Source of the DNA: Atherinomorus stipes
Lineage: Eukaryota; Chordata; Actinopteri; Atheriniformes; Atherinidae
DNA length: 64,000 bases
Reading direction: 5' to 3'
NCBI GenBank assembly: GCA_023101725.1
Contig: JALJCO010012849.1
Coordinates: forward strand, 992,001 to 1,056,000
Shown here: in pieces, positions 35,799 through 50,500 of the stretch
How positions within the stretch are numbered: position 1 is the stretch's first letter
Layout of the letters: each line of letters starts with the position of its first letter
Position numbers and translations under genes: made by a program
Notes under the pieces: generated by a model
Database searches by the model: none
What the model saw: the letters and a program-made list of their open reading frames with translations, nothing else
Told to the model about the DNA's origin: nothing

Positions 35799-38700
35799 TT
35801 CTGAAGCTGAGAGTCGCAGCTGTGTGATCTCAGGAACTTGGACCTCAGTTGAAGAGGGCTGGGCACGATGAGTGAGCTCGCTTGCTGACTGAAATACGAA
35901 ATCCCTCCCATGTTGTCATCTATGATCGATGCTGTATTTGGCTGATAGAGGAAGGGGTGTACAATATTTGGTGTATATATCAGGCTTTGCTTTGATTCTC
36001 ATGAAAGGTGCGATCAGACCTTATAGTTTTGAGAGGACAATAAAAAAAATCTAATTAAATAAAAGGCAGGTGGAGGGCATTTATCTGTTTGGATTTAGAG
36101 ATGATGTAATTGTATGACAGCTGACACTGGTAAGAGAAACATCACCAATATAGTACAAATGTGACTTGTGTAAACAGATCACACATAGGACACATGTAAC
36201 ATGTAAGAAAACCAAAAGCATGAGAAGATCAAATCTAATTACAGCAGAACTTGATCAGCAAGACAAATTGATAATGACATTATGAACACTGGCTCCATTT
36301 AAACTCAATTCTTCTCATTTTGCTCTCCCGAGTCTCACAGCTGAGCATTAAACCCTATTAGTTGTGGGGTAAATTTCCCTCTCAATTCACTGATTGCCTT
36401 TACAAATTTTAATTTTGATTCCATGAAGAGTTTTTTTTCATCTGATTTGCTTTTACCACACATTGAACTCTTAGTGGCAGGGAAGCATTTAGTTATTCTT
36501 TTTTCTTTGTGACAAGTGCTTTTTTAGTATTATTTTCTAAAATTGTTTTGTTTTTGTAATTAATGAAGTGATAGGTATAAAATTGTCCCAATTCTCAACT
36601 ATGGATGCCTACAAATATTGTATTTTTCAGCACCCTGTCATGTTACTCTACAATCATTATGGACAGCACATATCTTCAGAGTGTAGGGTTTTTTGTTGTT
36701 GTTGTTTTGGTTTGGTTTTTGCTTTCCCTGTTTTTTGTTTTGTTTTGTTTTGTTAGCTTTTTATTGACATGCAATTAAAATTGACATGTGAAAGAAAACC
36801 TTATGTACCCTATCAGATTAGGTCAGGAGCAATTTCCATTGAATTGCTAATAAATTACACGGAAATTTCATATCGTCAACACTTAATTTCTGAAAACAAT
36901 GCATCAAAAACTCTAAAAAGCAAAGATGTTGCAGGTGGGAAAAACAGACTGTGCTGGGAAATCTTTATTATTAAACATAGTAAGCAGATCTCTGTCAACT
37001 TAGATTTCATTCTTTTCCACTGCAAATCAAAACTAAAGCACCAGCAGCAGCACCAACACAATAATAGGCCACACCTCAAAATATTCTGATATTGTGGTTG
37101 CAAAAAACTATGATGTGCAGACATGTGTTTGTAAAGCCCCAACGCAGAGAATGTACGTGAAGTATATCCAAAGCTGTTGGTGTAAGAATGGTGCCATCAT
37201 CGGCCATGTCTGCTGTAAGGAACTTGCTTTCAAAAAAGGGTATTTTAGAATCTACAAAACCTTATGTAAGTCTTTTGGATAGCATGTGCCACTCAAAGCA
37301 ACTCATAATAATGCAAAAAATCACTAATTCATTCATTCATTCATTCATTTTCCAAATATGAATTAAATCCACCCCTTGAACAGAGTGCATAATAATTAGA
37401 TATGAAGACAAAATAGTCCAGAGAATTTGATTGGTCCAGGCCCCAAGTCGAAGCCAGGAATATAAGATATCTTTGCGTGTTACTGTCATTGTTTCTTTTA
37501 TTGCTCCTTTATATGAGTGGCTATTTTTTATTATCTATCATACTCTTATTTTGTTTTTCTTACTAATCTATTTGTGACTTTTATTACCTATTCTAATTGA
37601 GATGCAGTTGCTATTGTGAAGCATCTTCGTCAACTGCGGTTGTTTTGATGTGCTACAGTATATGAATAAGTTTTGAACTGAACTGAAACTGAATGGAAGT
37701 GGACAACTGAGGAGCGGCAGTTTTTGGCTCTGCATTGGCTCAAGTTTTCAAACTGTTTTTTAAACATATTACTTGTGAACCTTTTGGACAAACTCTTGCC
37801 ATGGCATATTGGAAATAAACAAACTGCATATAGATGCAGACTAAAGCACCCATAGAATATGAATCAATGTAATTTGAAAGGAAAATATTAAAGCACCAAA
37901 CTATGTGTCTAATCCACCACTACTAAATTTCCAAAAACTTAGCTTGACAGAAACCAGAAAGGTGAAATATATCATATGGAATGGATGCCATTGATTAGAT
38001 CAGTCAGGAGGCTACATACAGGGATTCACAGCAATTATCAAACCGTATGCTCTGAGGGTAACTTTTGTGTTCACTTTCAGTAACATAACAAGCTGAACTT
38101 TTTGTGGCAAAATGCACAAATGTTTTTGATCATATAATTGCTCCACAGAACTACACTGCAGCTGTATTGCATCACCGCTTACTGCTTTCTTATATTGAGC
38201 CAGTACTGAATATTTGTCTTGCTGTTAACAATTTAGATCAAAAAGTATGGCTTGAAAAAACATGAAATGTGTTTGAAAGTGGCTGCTGTTCTTGAATATT
38301 ACTGTAACATAAGACAAAAAGGTTTTAGTTAACCTTAACCAGTCATCAACAATGCAAGTCCAAAGTTCGCTCCCTTTTAGGTATAGTTTTAGGTTTTGTT
38401 TCAGGCCTGCATTATATCCTGAAAACGTGTCAGTGCACCTAAAAAGGAGCAGTTAAAAGCAGTGATGATAAACAGTGAAGCTGTGGTTGCAAACCAACAA
38501 TGAGCTGAAAAATACAGCAGCCATAAAAACATGTTTAAAATAAAAACATAACCGCTAAAATGGTTTTTCTTTTTGTTTTCCTTTTCCATTTTTGAGTAGA
38601 TTGAAACAGTAGTTTACATAAGATTATGGGGTGGACAACAGTGACCACAGACAAGTGACAAATTAAAGGAGAAACTACTTCAAACAGTGAGGGTATCCAC

Positions 38701-39234
38701 TGGTTGTGATGGACTTTTTTATGGCTTGTATTTCTTTAGAAAACAAACATTTAAGACAACGGGACCAGCCAAATGTCAAATAAGGAATTAACTGCTGGTG
38801 TTTTAGTTCTCCAGTACAGCAAAAAAGATTTATAAAATAAATGCAAAAGTGTAGTAAAGAGGTTCTGGGTCAGTATGTTGGCGAACACCATACGATGACG
38901 CTTTATCATTTTATCTTTGTCACTTGTCTGTTTATATCCTGCAGCATTCCTAAATACAGTTCAGATACAAATAACTCTGCAATTTTGTTGTGTGGGAATG
39001 GGACTTTTGGTCCTGGGAAAAAATTAAAGTTACAAGTTTGAAAAACTATGCGTACAAGTGTGAGGAGAGCTTCAGTGACAGTGACCAAGTTAGGAAACAT
39101 TTCAGAGAACATTTCAGAGAAGCGTTTCATGCTCATGGACATAAAACCAAAACACAACTAAGCCCTGAGTAATGAATCACTCTCTCTTTTAAATCAACAG
39201 GAAATCACTCGGTGGCCGTTTAGTTGCAAAAAAC
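35799..39234. other. Spacer between LGIC-2 and rnf157
   Basis: Should contain the LGIC-2 promoter (TATATAT box near 35977) and the rnf157 transcript end. AT-rich, with a CATTCATTCATT run near 37330 and poly-T/GTTTT tracts near 36700. No gene found. Confidence 0.55.
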
Positions 39235-40985
39235 TTTATTGTCCGTTTTACATCTTTGACTTTTCCACGCTAAAAAGGGGGTTTTGTGGATACTTTTGAT
39301 ATCATACTGCGACCGGTGCCAAAGGATGGTCCAGTCTGCACATTCAGACCGTGATCACATGATTAGTTGCAGCCTGGCTGTAGTAGTGCAGTAAGTGTTG
39401 ACCTTTACAGTTTCGGCCAATGAGATTGGGCGCTGACAACTGAAATATAACACTACAGAAGGATATGGCACCGCTTCGTGTTTATGCAGTGATCCATAAT
39501 CAAGTCTACAGGAGGGTGCAGGCTGACCTAGACTAACATGCTGACTTCATTATCACCTCATGCACTGCAAAGTGTGTCGTCTAGGAATCAGCTAATAGTG
39601 CATTAAATGTAGATATTGTCCCTTTTCAGTTATTAGTTATGGGAATTGCAAGAGTGTAAACCTTTACAAAAATGTTCACATATTTTTCATCCACATTCTA
39701 ATAAACAACACAGTGTTCTGCAACAAATTAAAAACATAACGGAGAGCTTCAACAACAGGTGAAATATACATCAAAGTTATACAAAACCAAAACAACTAAA
39801 AGCTTCACAAACAAGAGGAAACAGGTGCATCGGGATGATCAGAAGGGGAGAATATACGGATGAACACCTTTTTTAGATTTACTGTATGAGGCTCTTCCCA
39901 CAATAAATCCCTTTACAATGGCAACATTAAATACAAAATGATAAACACACTGAAGGGTCTGAATTTGGATATAACAGGCCAGTGCAAACACGGTTTTCTC
40001 ATTGTTTTAGCTGTAAATGAGCATCCTAGTGCAGGAGAAAGGATAGAGCTGCGATCTTTATTGCTTGGTCGTACATGTTGTTGATTTCCAGTTACACCAC
40101 AGTAATACTGACATGCTAAGATGGAGGGATGGCAATGGAGGGTGTGGGTCAAAGTTTGTGCTCGATTCCAGTTTAGGTGACGTTTAAGAAATCATGTACA
40201 TTCCCATTCTTTAAGATCTACGTTGTTAATCCTACATTCTACGTGGCGCCTCCCCACCCAAATCAGTTCACTTCAGTTCATTTCATGTTACAGTCCCCAC
40301 CGTTACAAGTCCGACTGCTTCTGAATTCACATTCAGCATGGGTTGCTGTGTTTCAAAAGTGTGGCAGGAATGAGACGAAACCTGAAAAGCTGCATGCGAA
40401 GTTGAGACGGGAGCTCCCTGATCCGAAGAGAGGGGTCAGCATGTTTGCCTTCATTAAGGTAAGGTAGTCCGGTGAGAGCTGACATTTTAAGTCAAAACGT
40501 CCAACCACTCATTCAACATACAGTTTATATCACAGAAGAAGTTAGTAGTAATAAATCCGATTGCCGATCACAGTAGCCCCTGACTGTTTGGCTGGTAATA
40601 CAATGAGAAGGAAGGAAAAAAAGAAAGAGGAGGAGGAGCAGCATGTATTTTTCTAAAGATAATGTCACAATATACAGCTCTCATTTAACCTACAGATAAT
40701 AAATAATAATGTAGCGGTAGGTAAATCATTCCTACAACAAGTAAGGTCACAGACAAGAAAATGTGAGATAAAAGTGCACCAATCATGGAGAGGCGATTCC
40801 TCCTCCTTCCTCTTTTCACTCTTGCAGGGTTTCAGTGGCAGCAACTACAGTAAATCCAGGAAATGTTGAGACGGTTGGGGGATGTTTCCCTGCTCAGCGA
40901 GGACAGTGTCCAGTGTTGCAGCACTATGGCAGGGTAAGAAAAGCTGATTCTGGACAGGTAAGTTTTGTTTGTTTGTGTACGGCTG
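39235..40985 (-). other. rnf157: probable rnf157 3' UTR with polyA signal
   Basis: This stretch follows the TAA at 40986-40988 directly and has no long ORF. TTTATT at 39235-39240 reads AATAAA on the minus strand, about 1.75 kb below the stop, so it could set the transcript end. Function is inferred from position only; a shorter 3' UTR using another hexamer is possible. Confidence 0.5.
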
Positions 40986-41472
40986 TTACACAATGAGTGG
41001 TCCGCGGCGGGGATGTTTAGGACTCTGGCCATCCCTGTTCTCGGCCCCCTGCATCTCCAGGTTGATATTGCTGGTGGAGCTGCGGTGGGGAAGGGGCTCC
41101 AGAACAGGCCGGTAGCCTCCGAGGTACATGAGATCTGAAAGAGAAAAGACCCCAGACAAAGAGATGACGATGCGTTGTAAAATCTCAAAATTAGAGTTGA
41201 AGCGGTTGGTTGATTCATAAATTAGTTTTCTGACTGCCACTTTTGACAATTTATTAAAAATTGTTCACTTGCCTCAGTTTTGCTGACATATGCTGCATAA
41301 TACACTTTTCAGTTTTGTAAACCTGCTGTTTCTTGGCCTTTTCCAGACCAAAAGGCTAAGACGAAGATTGTATCAATTAATGTGCAGGCTATGAAAGCCT
41401 GTAAGTGTGCTTGATGAAAAAGAAAATGGACTGTAGTAATTTGACACCATTTAAAAACAAACATATACATAT

Positions 41473-41559
<87 letters not shown>

Positions 41560-44500
41560 TTATTTTTTTTATTTTTTTATTTTAAATTGTACAAACAAAG
41601 CTGATACATCAAATTTTAATACCACTCATTTCTTTCTCCCTTTTGTAAAGGCTCCTGGGGCATATTCACATCTAGTTTGCATTATGTTTTCCTTAAACAT
41701 TTATAAGAGTTTCACCACTGAAAAGAAAAATTTTAGGTTTCAAACCAAATAATTTCTCACTTTTACTTAATACTGGTCTGGATTTTAGATGCTTAAAAAG
41801 TTTTAAGTCTCCTATTTCATGTTATAACTGACCGAATGTTTTTGTATAGTTAAAAAAAACAATTATATAAAAACAAATTAAAATTTCTGCTTGGGCGGCA
41901 GTTTAAGCAGGCTAGGGAGGAAGAGAAGGTCGGGCTGGCAGAGCTGCGCAGCATCTTGAGGAAAAAACCTGGCCCTTCTCCTATGCCGAGTGGCATAGGA
42001 GAAGGGCCAGGAAACGTGCAGCCTTCACCTCAAATCCTTTTGGCTTCACCAAAAAGATCCTTGGCCTGAAGAGAAGTGGCCGTCTTGCCTGTTCTGAAGA
42101 CGAGGTGAACAACCATCTTCGTGCCGTCTACAGTGACAGTGCAAGAGAGGAGCATCTTGGACCATGTAGGACGTTGATAACTTCGCCAGAACCCATCATG
42201 GCATTTATCACCAAGGAGCCAACTTTGAAAGTGGCAAGACCGTTTAGCCCCAGGTCCCAGTGGAGTGTAATCTACAAGAGATGTCCCAGACTCTTGAAGC
42301 GACTGTCGGCAATCTTTAAAGCCATCTGGAGAAGGGGGAAGGTAGCACAGCAGTGGAGACATGCAGAGGGTATCTGGATCCCAAAGGAGGAGAACTCAAG
42401 TACCATCGAGCAGTTCAGGGTCATCTCACTCCTCAGTGTTGAGGACAAGATATTCTTCAGTGTCGTTGCCTGGGGCATGACGGAGTTTCTCCTGAGGAAC
42501 ACCTACACTGACACATCGGTGCAGAAAGGTGGAGTCCCAAAGGTTCTAGGATGCATCGAGCACATAGGAGTGGTCACACAGCTGATCCAGGAGGCACGTG
42601 AAGGCAAAGGAAACCTGGCAGTCCTCTGCCTCAATCTTGCCAGTGCCTACAGGTCGATTCAACTCGAGCTGGTGGAAACCTTGCTTGAATGACACAATGT
42701 ACCGGGTAAGTTCAGGGACCTCATACTGGACTATTACACACCAACGCCGGTATGCGGCAGCCCCCTATCAGAGCATATATGGATGATCTGACAGTAACTA
42801 CTACATCAGCCCCAGGCTACAGATGGATCTTTCAGGGCCTTGAGCATCTCATCAGCTGGGCAGGAATGGACTTCAAGCCAGCCAAGTTCACATTCCTGGT
42901 AGTGAGGAAGGGTAAGGTTACAGACCAGTTTCCCTTCGCAATAGGAGGCATCCGGATCCCATCTGTGACATAAAAGCCAGTCAGGAGCCTGGGCAAGATC
43001 TATGATTGCACCTTGAAGGACGTCGCAGCACTCCAACATCACAGGAGTTTGGAACCTGGCTGACAGTGGTGGATAAGTCAGGGCTCCCAGGCAAGTATAA
43101 AGCCTGGATCTACCAGCATGGCATCTTGCCACGCCTCCTCTGGCCACTGCTGGTCTACGACGTGCCATTGACCACTGTTGAGTGCTTCGAGAGGAAGGCC
43201 AGCTCTTTCCTCTGGAGGTGGCTGGGCCAACCATGAAGCCTCAGCAGCATTGCCTTGTACGGGAGGAACAACAAACTAAAACGGCCCATCAGTAGCTTGA
43301 CGGAGGAGTTTACGGTTACCCGAGCTAGAGGGGTACTGCTATATAGGGACTCCAGTGACAACAAAGTCTCCTCGGCAGGCGTAAAAGTAAGAACTGGTAG
43401 GAAGTGGAAGGCTCCCGAGCTGCCGCCCCCAGGCACTTGGAGACTGGCGCTACCGCTGGCGCCATGACCAAGTGCTATGGGTCATTGCTGAGGTCATCAG
43501 TACAGGGATCTCAAACAGCAAGCACATACAACCAACAAGGCAGTCCATCGCCTTTGTTAGGGCTGGGGAAAAGCCACAACAGCATCAGAGCCAGGCAGGG
43601 GGGCTGCTGTCAACAGCTCGGGACTGGCAGATGAAGGCTGACCTAGAGAGACAGCTCAAGTTCCCAGAGAACATCACAGTGACCACACTCAGGCCAGACA
43701 TAGTCCTGGTCTCTGAAACAACAAGGCAAGTGTTCCTGCTGGAGCTGACTGTTCCCTGGGAAGACCGGATGGAGGAGGCCTTTGAGAGGAAGAGGGCCAA
43801 GTATGAGGAGCTAGCAGCTGAGTGCCGGAGTGTGGGATGGAGGACCCGAGTTAACCCCATCAAGGTCGGTTGCGGAGGCTTTGTCGGCCAGTCTCTTGTC
43901 AGGGCACTCAAGTTGTTGGGAGAGAAAGGGCTGCAGAACAGGAAAGCCATCAGAAACATCTCTGACGCAGCAGAAAAAGTGTCAAGATGGCTGTGGATCA
44001 AGCAGGGGGATCTGTGGGCTACACAGGCTACTTAGACACAATCAGGGGCCTGATCAACCCTGGTTGCGTCACCTGGGCAAGGGTGTCTGTTGTGAGACCT
44101 GAAACACCCAATGAACCCAGGATACAACACTGATTATGTGTCTAAGTTGCACCTAGAGTGTTTGCGAGAACTAGTTGGGCAAGTTTAGTACGGGCAATCA
44201 GACCTTCGCAGAGGAAGATGTCATACAAGCAACACTGTATACGTTTTTCCAAAACTTGCATATTGTTCAGCATCGAAGGTGTAAGTTAGCCTTGCCATGA
44301 GTAAGAAGCACTATGCTAACAGATCTTATTTACACTTCTCTTTTGCTAAATGTAGATGTGGTGATGAACAATGTATTTATTTCCATCACAGAATCTCGCT
44401 TTGCTATACGAGGGCCAGAAGACCAATGACTCAACATCAGCTTTTAAAATGAAATGAATGAAAAATGCTTTATTTATCCCAGGAGGGAAATTCAATATTG

Positions 44501-47500
44501 TAATTGTAATTTTAATTTGTGATTGTAATATTGTAAACAACATTCTTTACAGACATTTGCTGTATATGCTTTTATGATCTCATGTAGAAAATAGAGAATT
44601 TTGCTTTTAGAAACTTCTCTAGTCTTTTACAGTGTGGTGAGCCTCTATACATCATTACTTTTGAAAGATTTCTAAACGATCATTCATGTTACTGGCGTGC
44701 ATTTTGTTAGCATTTTCATTTGTGAGATTTTTGCCCAGTGCCAGCTTTTTTAAAGGTTGTTGACTTCAAATTTAATATTAAGATTTTATTTTTCAAAACC
44801 AATAACATTTTTGAGTTTCCACAATGATGTCTTTGCACAGTTAGGTCTTTATTTGCAGTGTCCCATACATTTTAGAAATGGGGTTGTATTTCAGCCAATT
44901 TGCGTTTTATTACATTTTATAAATAATTACTTATATTGTGAACGATAAATTACATTGAGACTGATTTCCTGCTATTCAATATGAAAGCATGACAAATACA
45001 CAAATAGACACTGACTTGTGACCGAAAGGAAACAAATACTGTAAATTAAAATGTTCTTTTTCATAAAATACCTTTTTCACAAAATATATATTTCTAGAAG
45101 TGTTGAGACTGGAACATATTGTATAAATATACAGTATAAAGCTTACAATTTGTGACCCTTGAGTCTGTTCTTTCATCTAACCATAACTCCATACCTAGTC
45201 CTCAATGTGCACTGGGCACGACTCCTCATCTGTCCATCCGAAAGAAAGCAAAAGGAGGAAAAAGATGGAGGAGGAGACAGAGAGAGAAGAGAAAGCCAGG
45301 AAGGGAAATGTCCAGGAAAAGACAGAAAGAGGATGTGAAGAATGGCGGAAGGGGTCAGAAAGGAGAGAAACAGAGAGATAACAGAACTTTTACGAAACAT
45401 GTCACAACATCCACCATAAAACTCCAACCGGGTCAAATGTGGCTTCGAGGGAATGAGTGGAATCAGGATTTAAGAGTGAAGGAGGAAAAAGAGCTACACG
45501 AATGATCAAGAGCTGAAGGTTGTGAAGGAAGTTGAGAAGGACCAAAAATCAGGTAACTTTGACACATACAGTATTCAACACTGAATCTGAACCTGTTTTT
45601 AATGCAGAAAAGTATTGCTAAATAATATACAATGAGCTTTTTGCATCTCATCTATTGTTGGGTTGATCGTTCTATTTAACTGAAGGTGGTAAGCAAAGAT
45701 AGACATGAAGGTAAAAAGAAAAAATCAACCAAGACTCCTGTCAGGAACCTTCAGCTCTCATCAAAGTGACCTACTGAGTTCAGTGAAGCAGAGAGGTGGA
45801 TCGGTGGAGGACTGGGAGGGGAGGTTGAAGGTGAGAAAATGAGGTGCAGATGTTTGGCAAAGCAGCTTGGAGCTGGCAGACACTGAACATGAACTTTAAT
45901 ACTTGGGAAAGACTGAATAGTTTCTGTCTCACACCCTCACAAACACAATAAAACAAGCATGCAGAAGACACTCAGACATACAATGAGATGCATTCACGCA
46001 CACATACAAATACACCAGGGCTTCAGCTAAAGGGAACAGGAAGGAGAGTGCACAGCTAATCAGTATAAAATAAAATAAAAACAAAAAAAACAAAGCTGTG
46101 AAGTACCACAACACCAAAGGATAGGGATGAAGAGAAGAAGGAAGGCTCCAGATCTCCATGCTGGGCAAATAGGCTACAAATAATCCTTAGATCTCTAACT
46201 GCTGACTGTTTTCCTTTTCTCTGTTGTGCTTGGATTTACATTAGCATGTTAGCACATGAAGCTAACGAGTCAGTACCCCTTTAACCCTTTGACTCATGCA
46301 CTCCTCATTTTTCCTCTCCTCTATCCTCAGCTCTCATCGGTCCATGTTCGACAGGTTGCCACTCACCGGCGAATCGGCTGTCGGGAGCCTGCTCATTATC
46401 CAACCCCAAAGAGGGCGTGTCGCAGTGGGCGACGCCCTGATTGTTATTGGCCAACTCTGGACACCTGCTCCGCCCACCTGCAAGCGAGGGCAAAGGTCAA
46501 ACAAGAGCAGCCAGGCACAGCGGAGGGGAGGGAGGAGGGTGACACAGGCAAGGTAAGGGGGAGGAGGGAGGGGGAGGGCGGCCATGCTATAGCGGCAATG
46601 ATAAAATATTTGACATTTGTTCAGTCGTCTGAAACATCAGGTGTGAAGGGAGTCGGATGATCGGTGATGTTTCTAAAAGTACTTTTAGAAAACATTCTGC
46701 AAAATGACCAGTGTGAACCGGATTTAAATATAAAAAAAGTGTTTCCATTTAGCCTCTTACATCATAAACAGAATATATATCACTGTTATCCTTTTTTTTT
46801 TTTTTTTCACTGAGGAGCACACGCAGAGATACAGCTGAAAAAACAAATTTTTGTGTGGAAATGACAAAGAATTGTCAGATTTAACTGTCATGATTTAAAA
46901 ATCTGAAAACCAGGTTCACGGAATAGAAAACAAAAAAACAGATTATTGTCACTGAGAAAATACATCAGCCTACTTCTTTATAATGTATAATCAATACAGC
47001 AGGGGATGTCTAACTTTGTCTGATAACTTAAACTCACCACCATTTTGAGTGATTTTGTTATTGATTAAAGCATCAGCATGTAAAATTAAATAAATATACT
47101 GAAGTAAAAATGTATTTATTATTTTGATTAAACCATGTTTCTATACTGCTCAATAACCATATCAGCACCATAAAAGGATCATAGAAGGCAATGAAGAAAA
47201 AGAAAGTGGAGGAATTAACTATTGTAGATATGTTATGAGAAGTTTGAGGATACGTATTTGAGAAATAAAGGATTACATTTATCTCATGATTCAAGAATAA
47301 GCCAAACTTGAGTTAACCTTGTCAACATGATGAAACAGGAAGAAAGCAGATTAAGTACGAAAATGAACATTTCTTTGGCTTTACTAACATGTAAGCAACT
47401 GATTCAGAGCCAAAAATGTAAGAGTGATGTCAAAGCGAACTGATACAGATGCATTTTGTTGCCAGATAATGTGTAGATGGCATCTGAAATTGTTGAGGTT

Positions 47501-50500
47501 TTCAAAGTGATCAGTAATTGTTCGATGCTGTGTGAGATTCACTGATATTTTTTATTTGTTAATAAGAGAAGGATCTGTATAAATGAAAATTTATTATCTC
47601 CACATAAGACTAATGAGATGAGTCACTTTTTTATCAGCTGCAAAATATGGTGCTATTCCCCTGTGCGATAATCATCACAGTGATCACTCTGTTATGATAT
47701 GTAATTATAGACAATTTTGCAAATAAATAAGCAGAACTTGGTTTTCTATTAAAAATTCTATCAACATGATGAATCGCCTTGAACTGGAAGAAATTTAATT
47801 TTCTGAAATTGGCTATCCTGTTCAGTTAGCTTACAAGATCGAATCAAATTTTTAAAAAAAACATCTCCCAATTACAGGTATAAACATACCATGACTTCCA
47901 ATGAAGAGCACAAACCATGATAAGGTTTGAGATTCAATGGACAAAATTAATATTTCTGAATATTTTCATGTCAGGCATTTGCTCACCGAGGTTGTTTGTA
48001 GATTTTCTTGATTGTAGATTTTCTATTTCTGATTAAGTGAAATGCTCATCACTCAGTCTGACAGTTATTATTGGTGGCATTGTTGTTTCTCATCTGTAGT
48101 TTCCCATCATGTTTAATCAAAACTGTCATGTTTAATACATCTAATGACTGCCTCGTGTGCAGTGACCCTTCTGTAAGTGTTTAACTGAGTGTGTGACAAA
48201 GATGAGCGAATGATTGGCAGCTCAGCACAGAAACACACACCGGGCACATTCAGAAGCTTTCTGGCATCGAAAGTGTAGATGCGCACACGCGTGTGCATGC
48301 ACACATACATCCCAGTGTGTGCCCTCAGTCACAGTCTGTCAGGCAGCACAGGTCCGCTCATCTCCTGAAGAAGTGGAACGTCATTCAAAAACTCTCAAAA
48401 GTTTCAGTCTGGCCCGAGGTGTCTCAACACACACAACCACACACACACACAAACACACGCACACACGATCCACAGAGGAGCTCGTTTACATAACATTTCA
48501 AACTGTAGTGCCAAAAGATGACCTTATGTTTGCTTCAAGCCTTGCAGGTCATGGACTCACACTTGCTGTACACTACACTGTCTTACCCACAACATCACTC
48601 TCACTTTGACAAACACACACACACACACACTTGGGGACACAAACAGCATTCAGAAGCAATGCAGAAGTGGTATATGGAAGAGTCACACTGCAACAGATAA
48701 TACAGCAAATGAAGCGCTTTGAGAGCAAAACCATGTCAATCACTCTTCATCCACATGCAGGGGACGTACAAGCAAACATGTTGTACGCATAAACATTTGC
48801 ATACATGTGAAAAGCATGCAAATACAATTTATTAGCCTGGTGGGGCGCTAATAGCACTAGATGCCTGTAAGTGCTCATTGCTTGCTGTGAGTAAAGGGAT
48901 GCACTAATCAGAGTATTTCTTATAAATAACCTTTTTAACACTGCTGTAGTTAAAATCCTCTCATTCCAAAGCATGATCCATCAACTGTGTCACAGTTTCT
49001 AGAGTGGAATCTCAGCAGGATGCCGGATTGATCAGTTTGAGATCTTTTTCAAAGGAGAGACTGGAAACACGAGTTTCGTAGTAAACTTTAACTAACCCAA
49101 GAGAACAACGTTGAACTATTTGATTAACAATTGTAACACATCAAATACCCTGATCAGAGCATCCTTTGTGAACAGAACTCGCTTATTATTGTTTCTACCA
49201 CACAGTAAAACAGACCACATTCTGCATGAGAAGCCATTCACTCCAACTCAGACACTGCATGTCGGGGTGGTGTCAGCCAATGCTACGGTACATGCATTTT
49301 GAAAGGGACTGCCCCATCTAGTGGACAGTGTCTGACTATCTGAAAAGGTTGTTTTTTTTTTGTTTATCTTTTTTTATTATAGTCATTTCTGTTATGTTTT
49401 GTTTTCTTTAAATCAGCCATGAGTCAAAGAGATTTACAGACACTTCAGCCTGTCAGTCCATAATCATTTATGTTTTTTAAAAGGGATAAAATCTCTTTTC
49501 TCATGATCTGAGAGCAACAGATGCAAAGGGAGGTGAAAGGTCTGAGGTGAAAGGTGATAGATGATCATTCGTTACCTTTCCCATTAGATGGGGAGGAGCA
49601 GTCTTCTTCAGTGACATCATTTCCCTGCAACAAAGAAAGAAAAAAAAGCTGCATAAAATTTTGTACTTAACATCAGCATTAATAACACCGCTCGTGTGTG
49701 TTACATTCACCTCTGAGTCCTGCTCCTCTACAGCCACCGAGTAGTTTTGCTCCTTTGACTCCTTGGAAATCTCCTAAGAGTAAAAAAAGATCCAGTGAGA
49801 GCCACTTTTATGATAGATGAAAGCATACGACAGCCATTATTCCTTCCTCCATCTCTCCATCCTTACCCCTTCCTGTTGTGATGGACCTCGGCTCTCCATG
49901 GGAGCGTCTTGGTTTTCCTCGCCCTCTACATCTCCCCCATCATCTCCCCCGGGCTCACCTTCGGCCCCGGCCAAGTAGGACCCTGACATGGAGGACATGG
50001 TGTCAGCACTGATGTGGGAGTGCTGCGAGTGGGATGAAGCCATGGACATCACTGACTGGGCCAGGCTGCTGCTCACAGGGTCTGGCAGACAAATGGAGAC
50101 AAATGTCAACAAATCTAGCTTGGGCTTTGGTTGAGTCTTTCTTTTTTGTTTTGCTTGCCATGTGAAGTTTTCCCCTGACTGAAAAATAAAGATCCCTTCC
50201 ACTTATGAACAAAAGAAAACTCAAATCATGACTTGCAAAAATCTTTGCAAGAGAAGGGCATAAAGACTTCAGTTCCAGTTGGAAAAATAGTCTTTTCTTA
50301 TTCCTGGACTGAAAATCCCTCCTGCAGATTTCCCACAAAATCTTATCCAACGGCATCAACATAAGTTACCATTTACCATTTAATGTTAAAGCTGTTCAGG
50401 GAATTCCTAAAGCACTTTCAAATAAATTTTCAAGACAAAATTTCAGAGGTACCAAACACCATTCAAGGAAAAATGCTTTTCTTGACTGGACACTGCAGAA

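Noticed and set aside
37320..37350. CATT tandem run as a possible CRISPR-like array
   Set aside because: A simple tetranucleotide microsatellite without spacers, in a eukaryotic genome.
38990..39172. Short plus-strand ORF with a YKCEESFSDSD...H-like, zinc-finger-looking stretch
   Set aside because: Lacks a full C2H2 spacing, no splice sites or start context, and sits beside the rnf157 3' end; similarity is too short.
45152..45505. 117-codon Lys/Arg-rich ORF
   Set aside because: Made by AG-rich low-complexity intron sequence; no domain and no exon signals.
46256..46660. Plus-strand ORF of 134 codons
   Set aside because: Antisense shadow of rnf157 exon 46367-46477, whose phase and splice sites fit the gene model.
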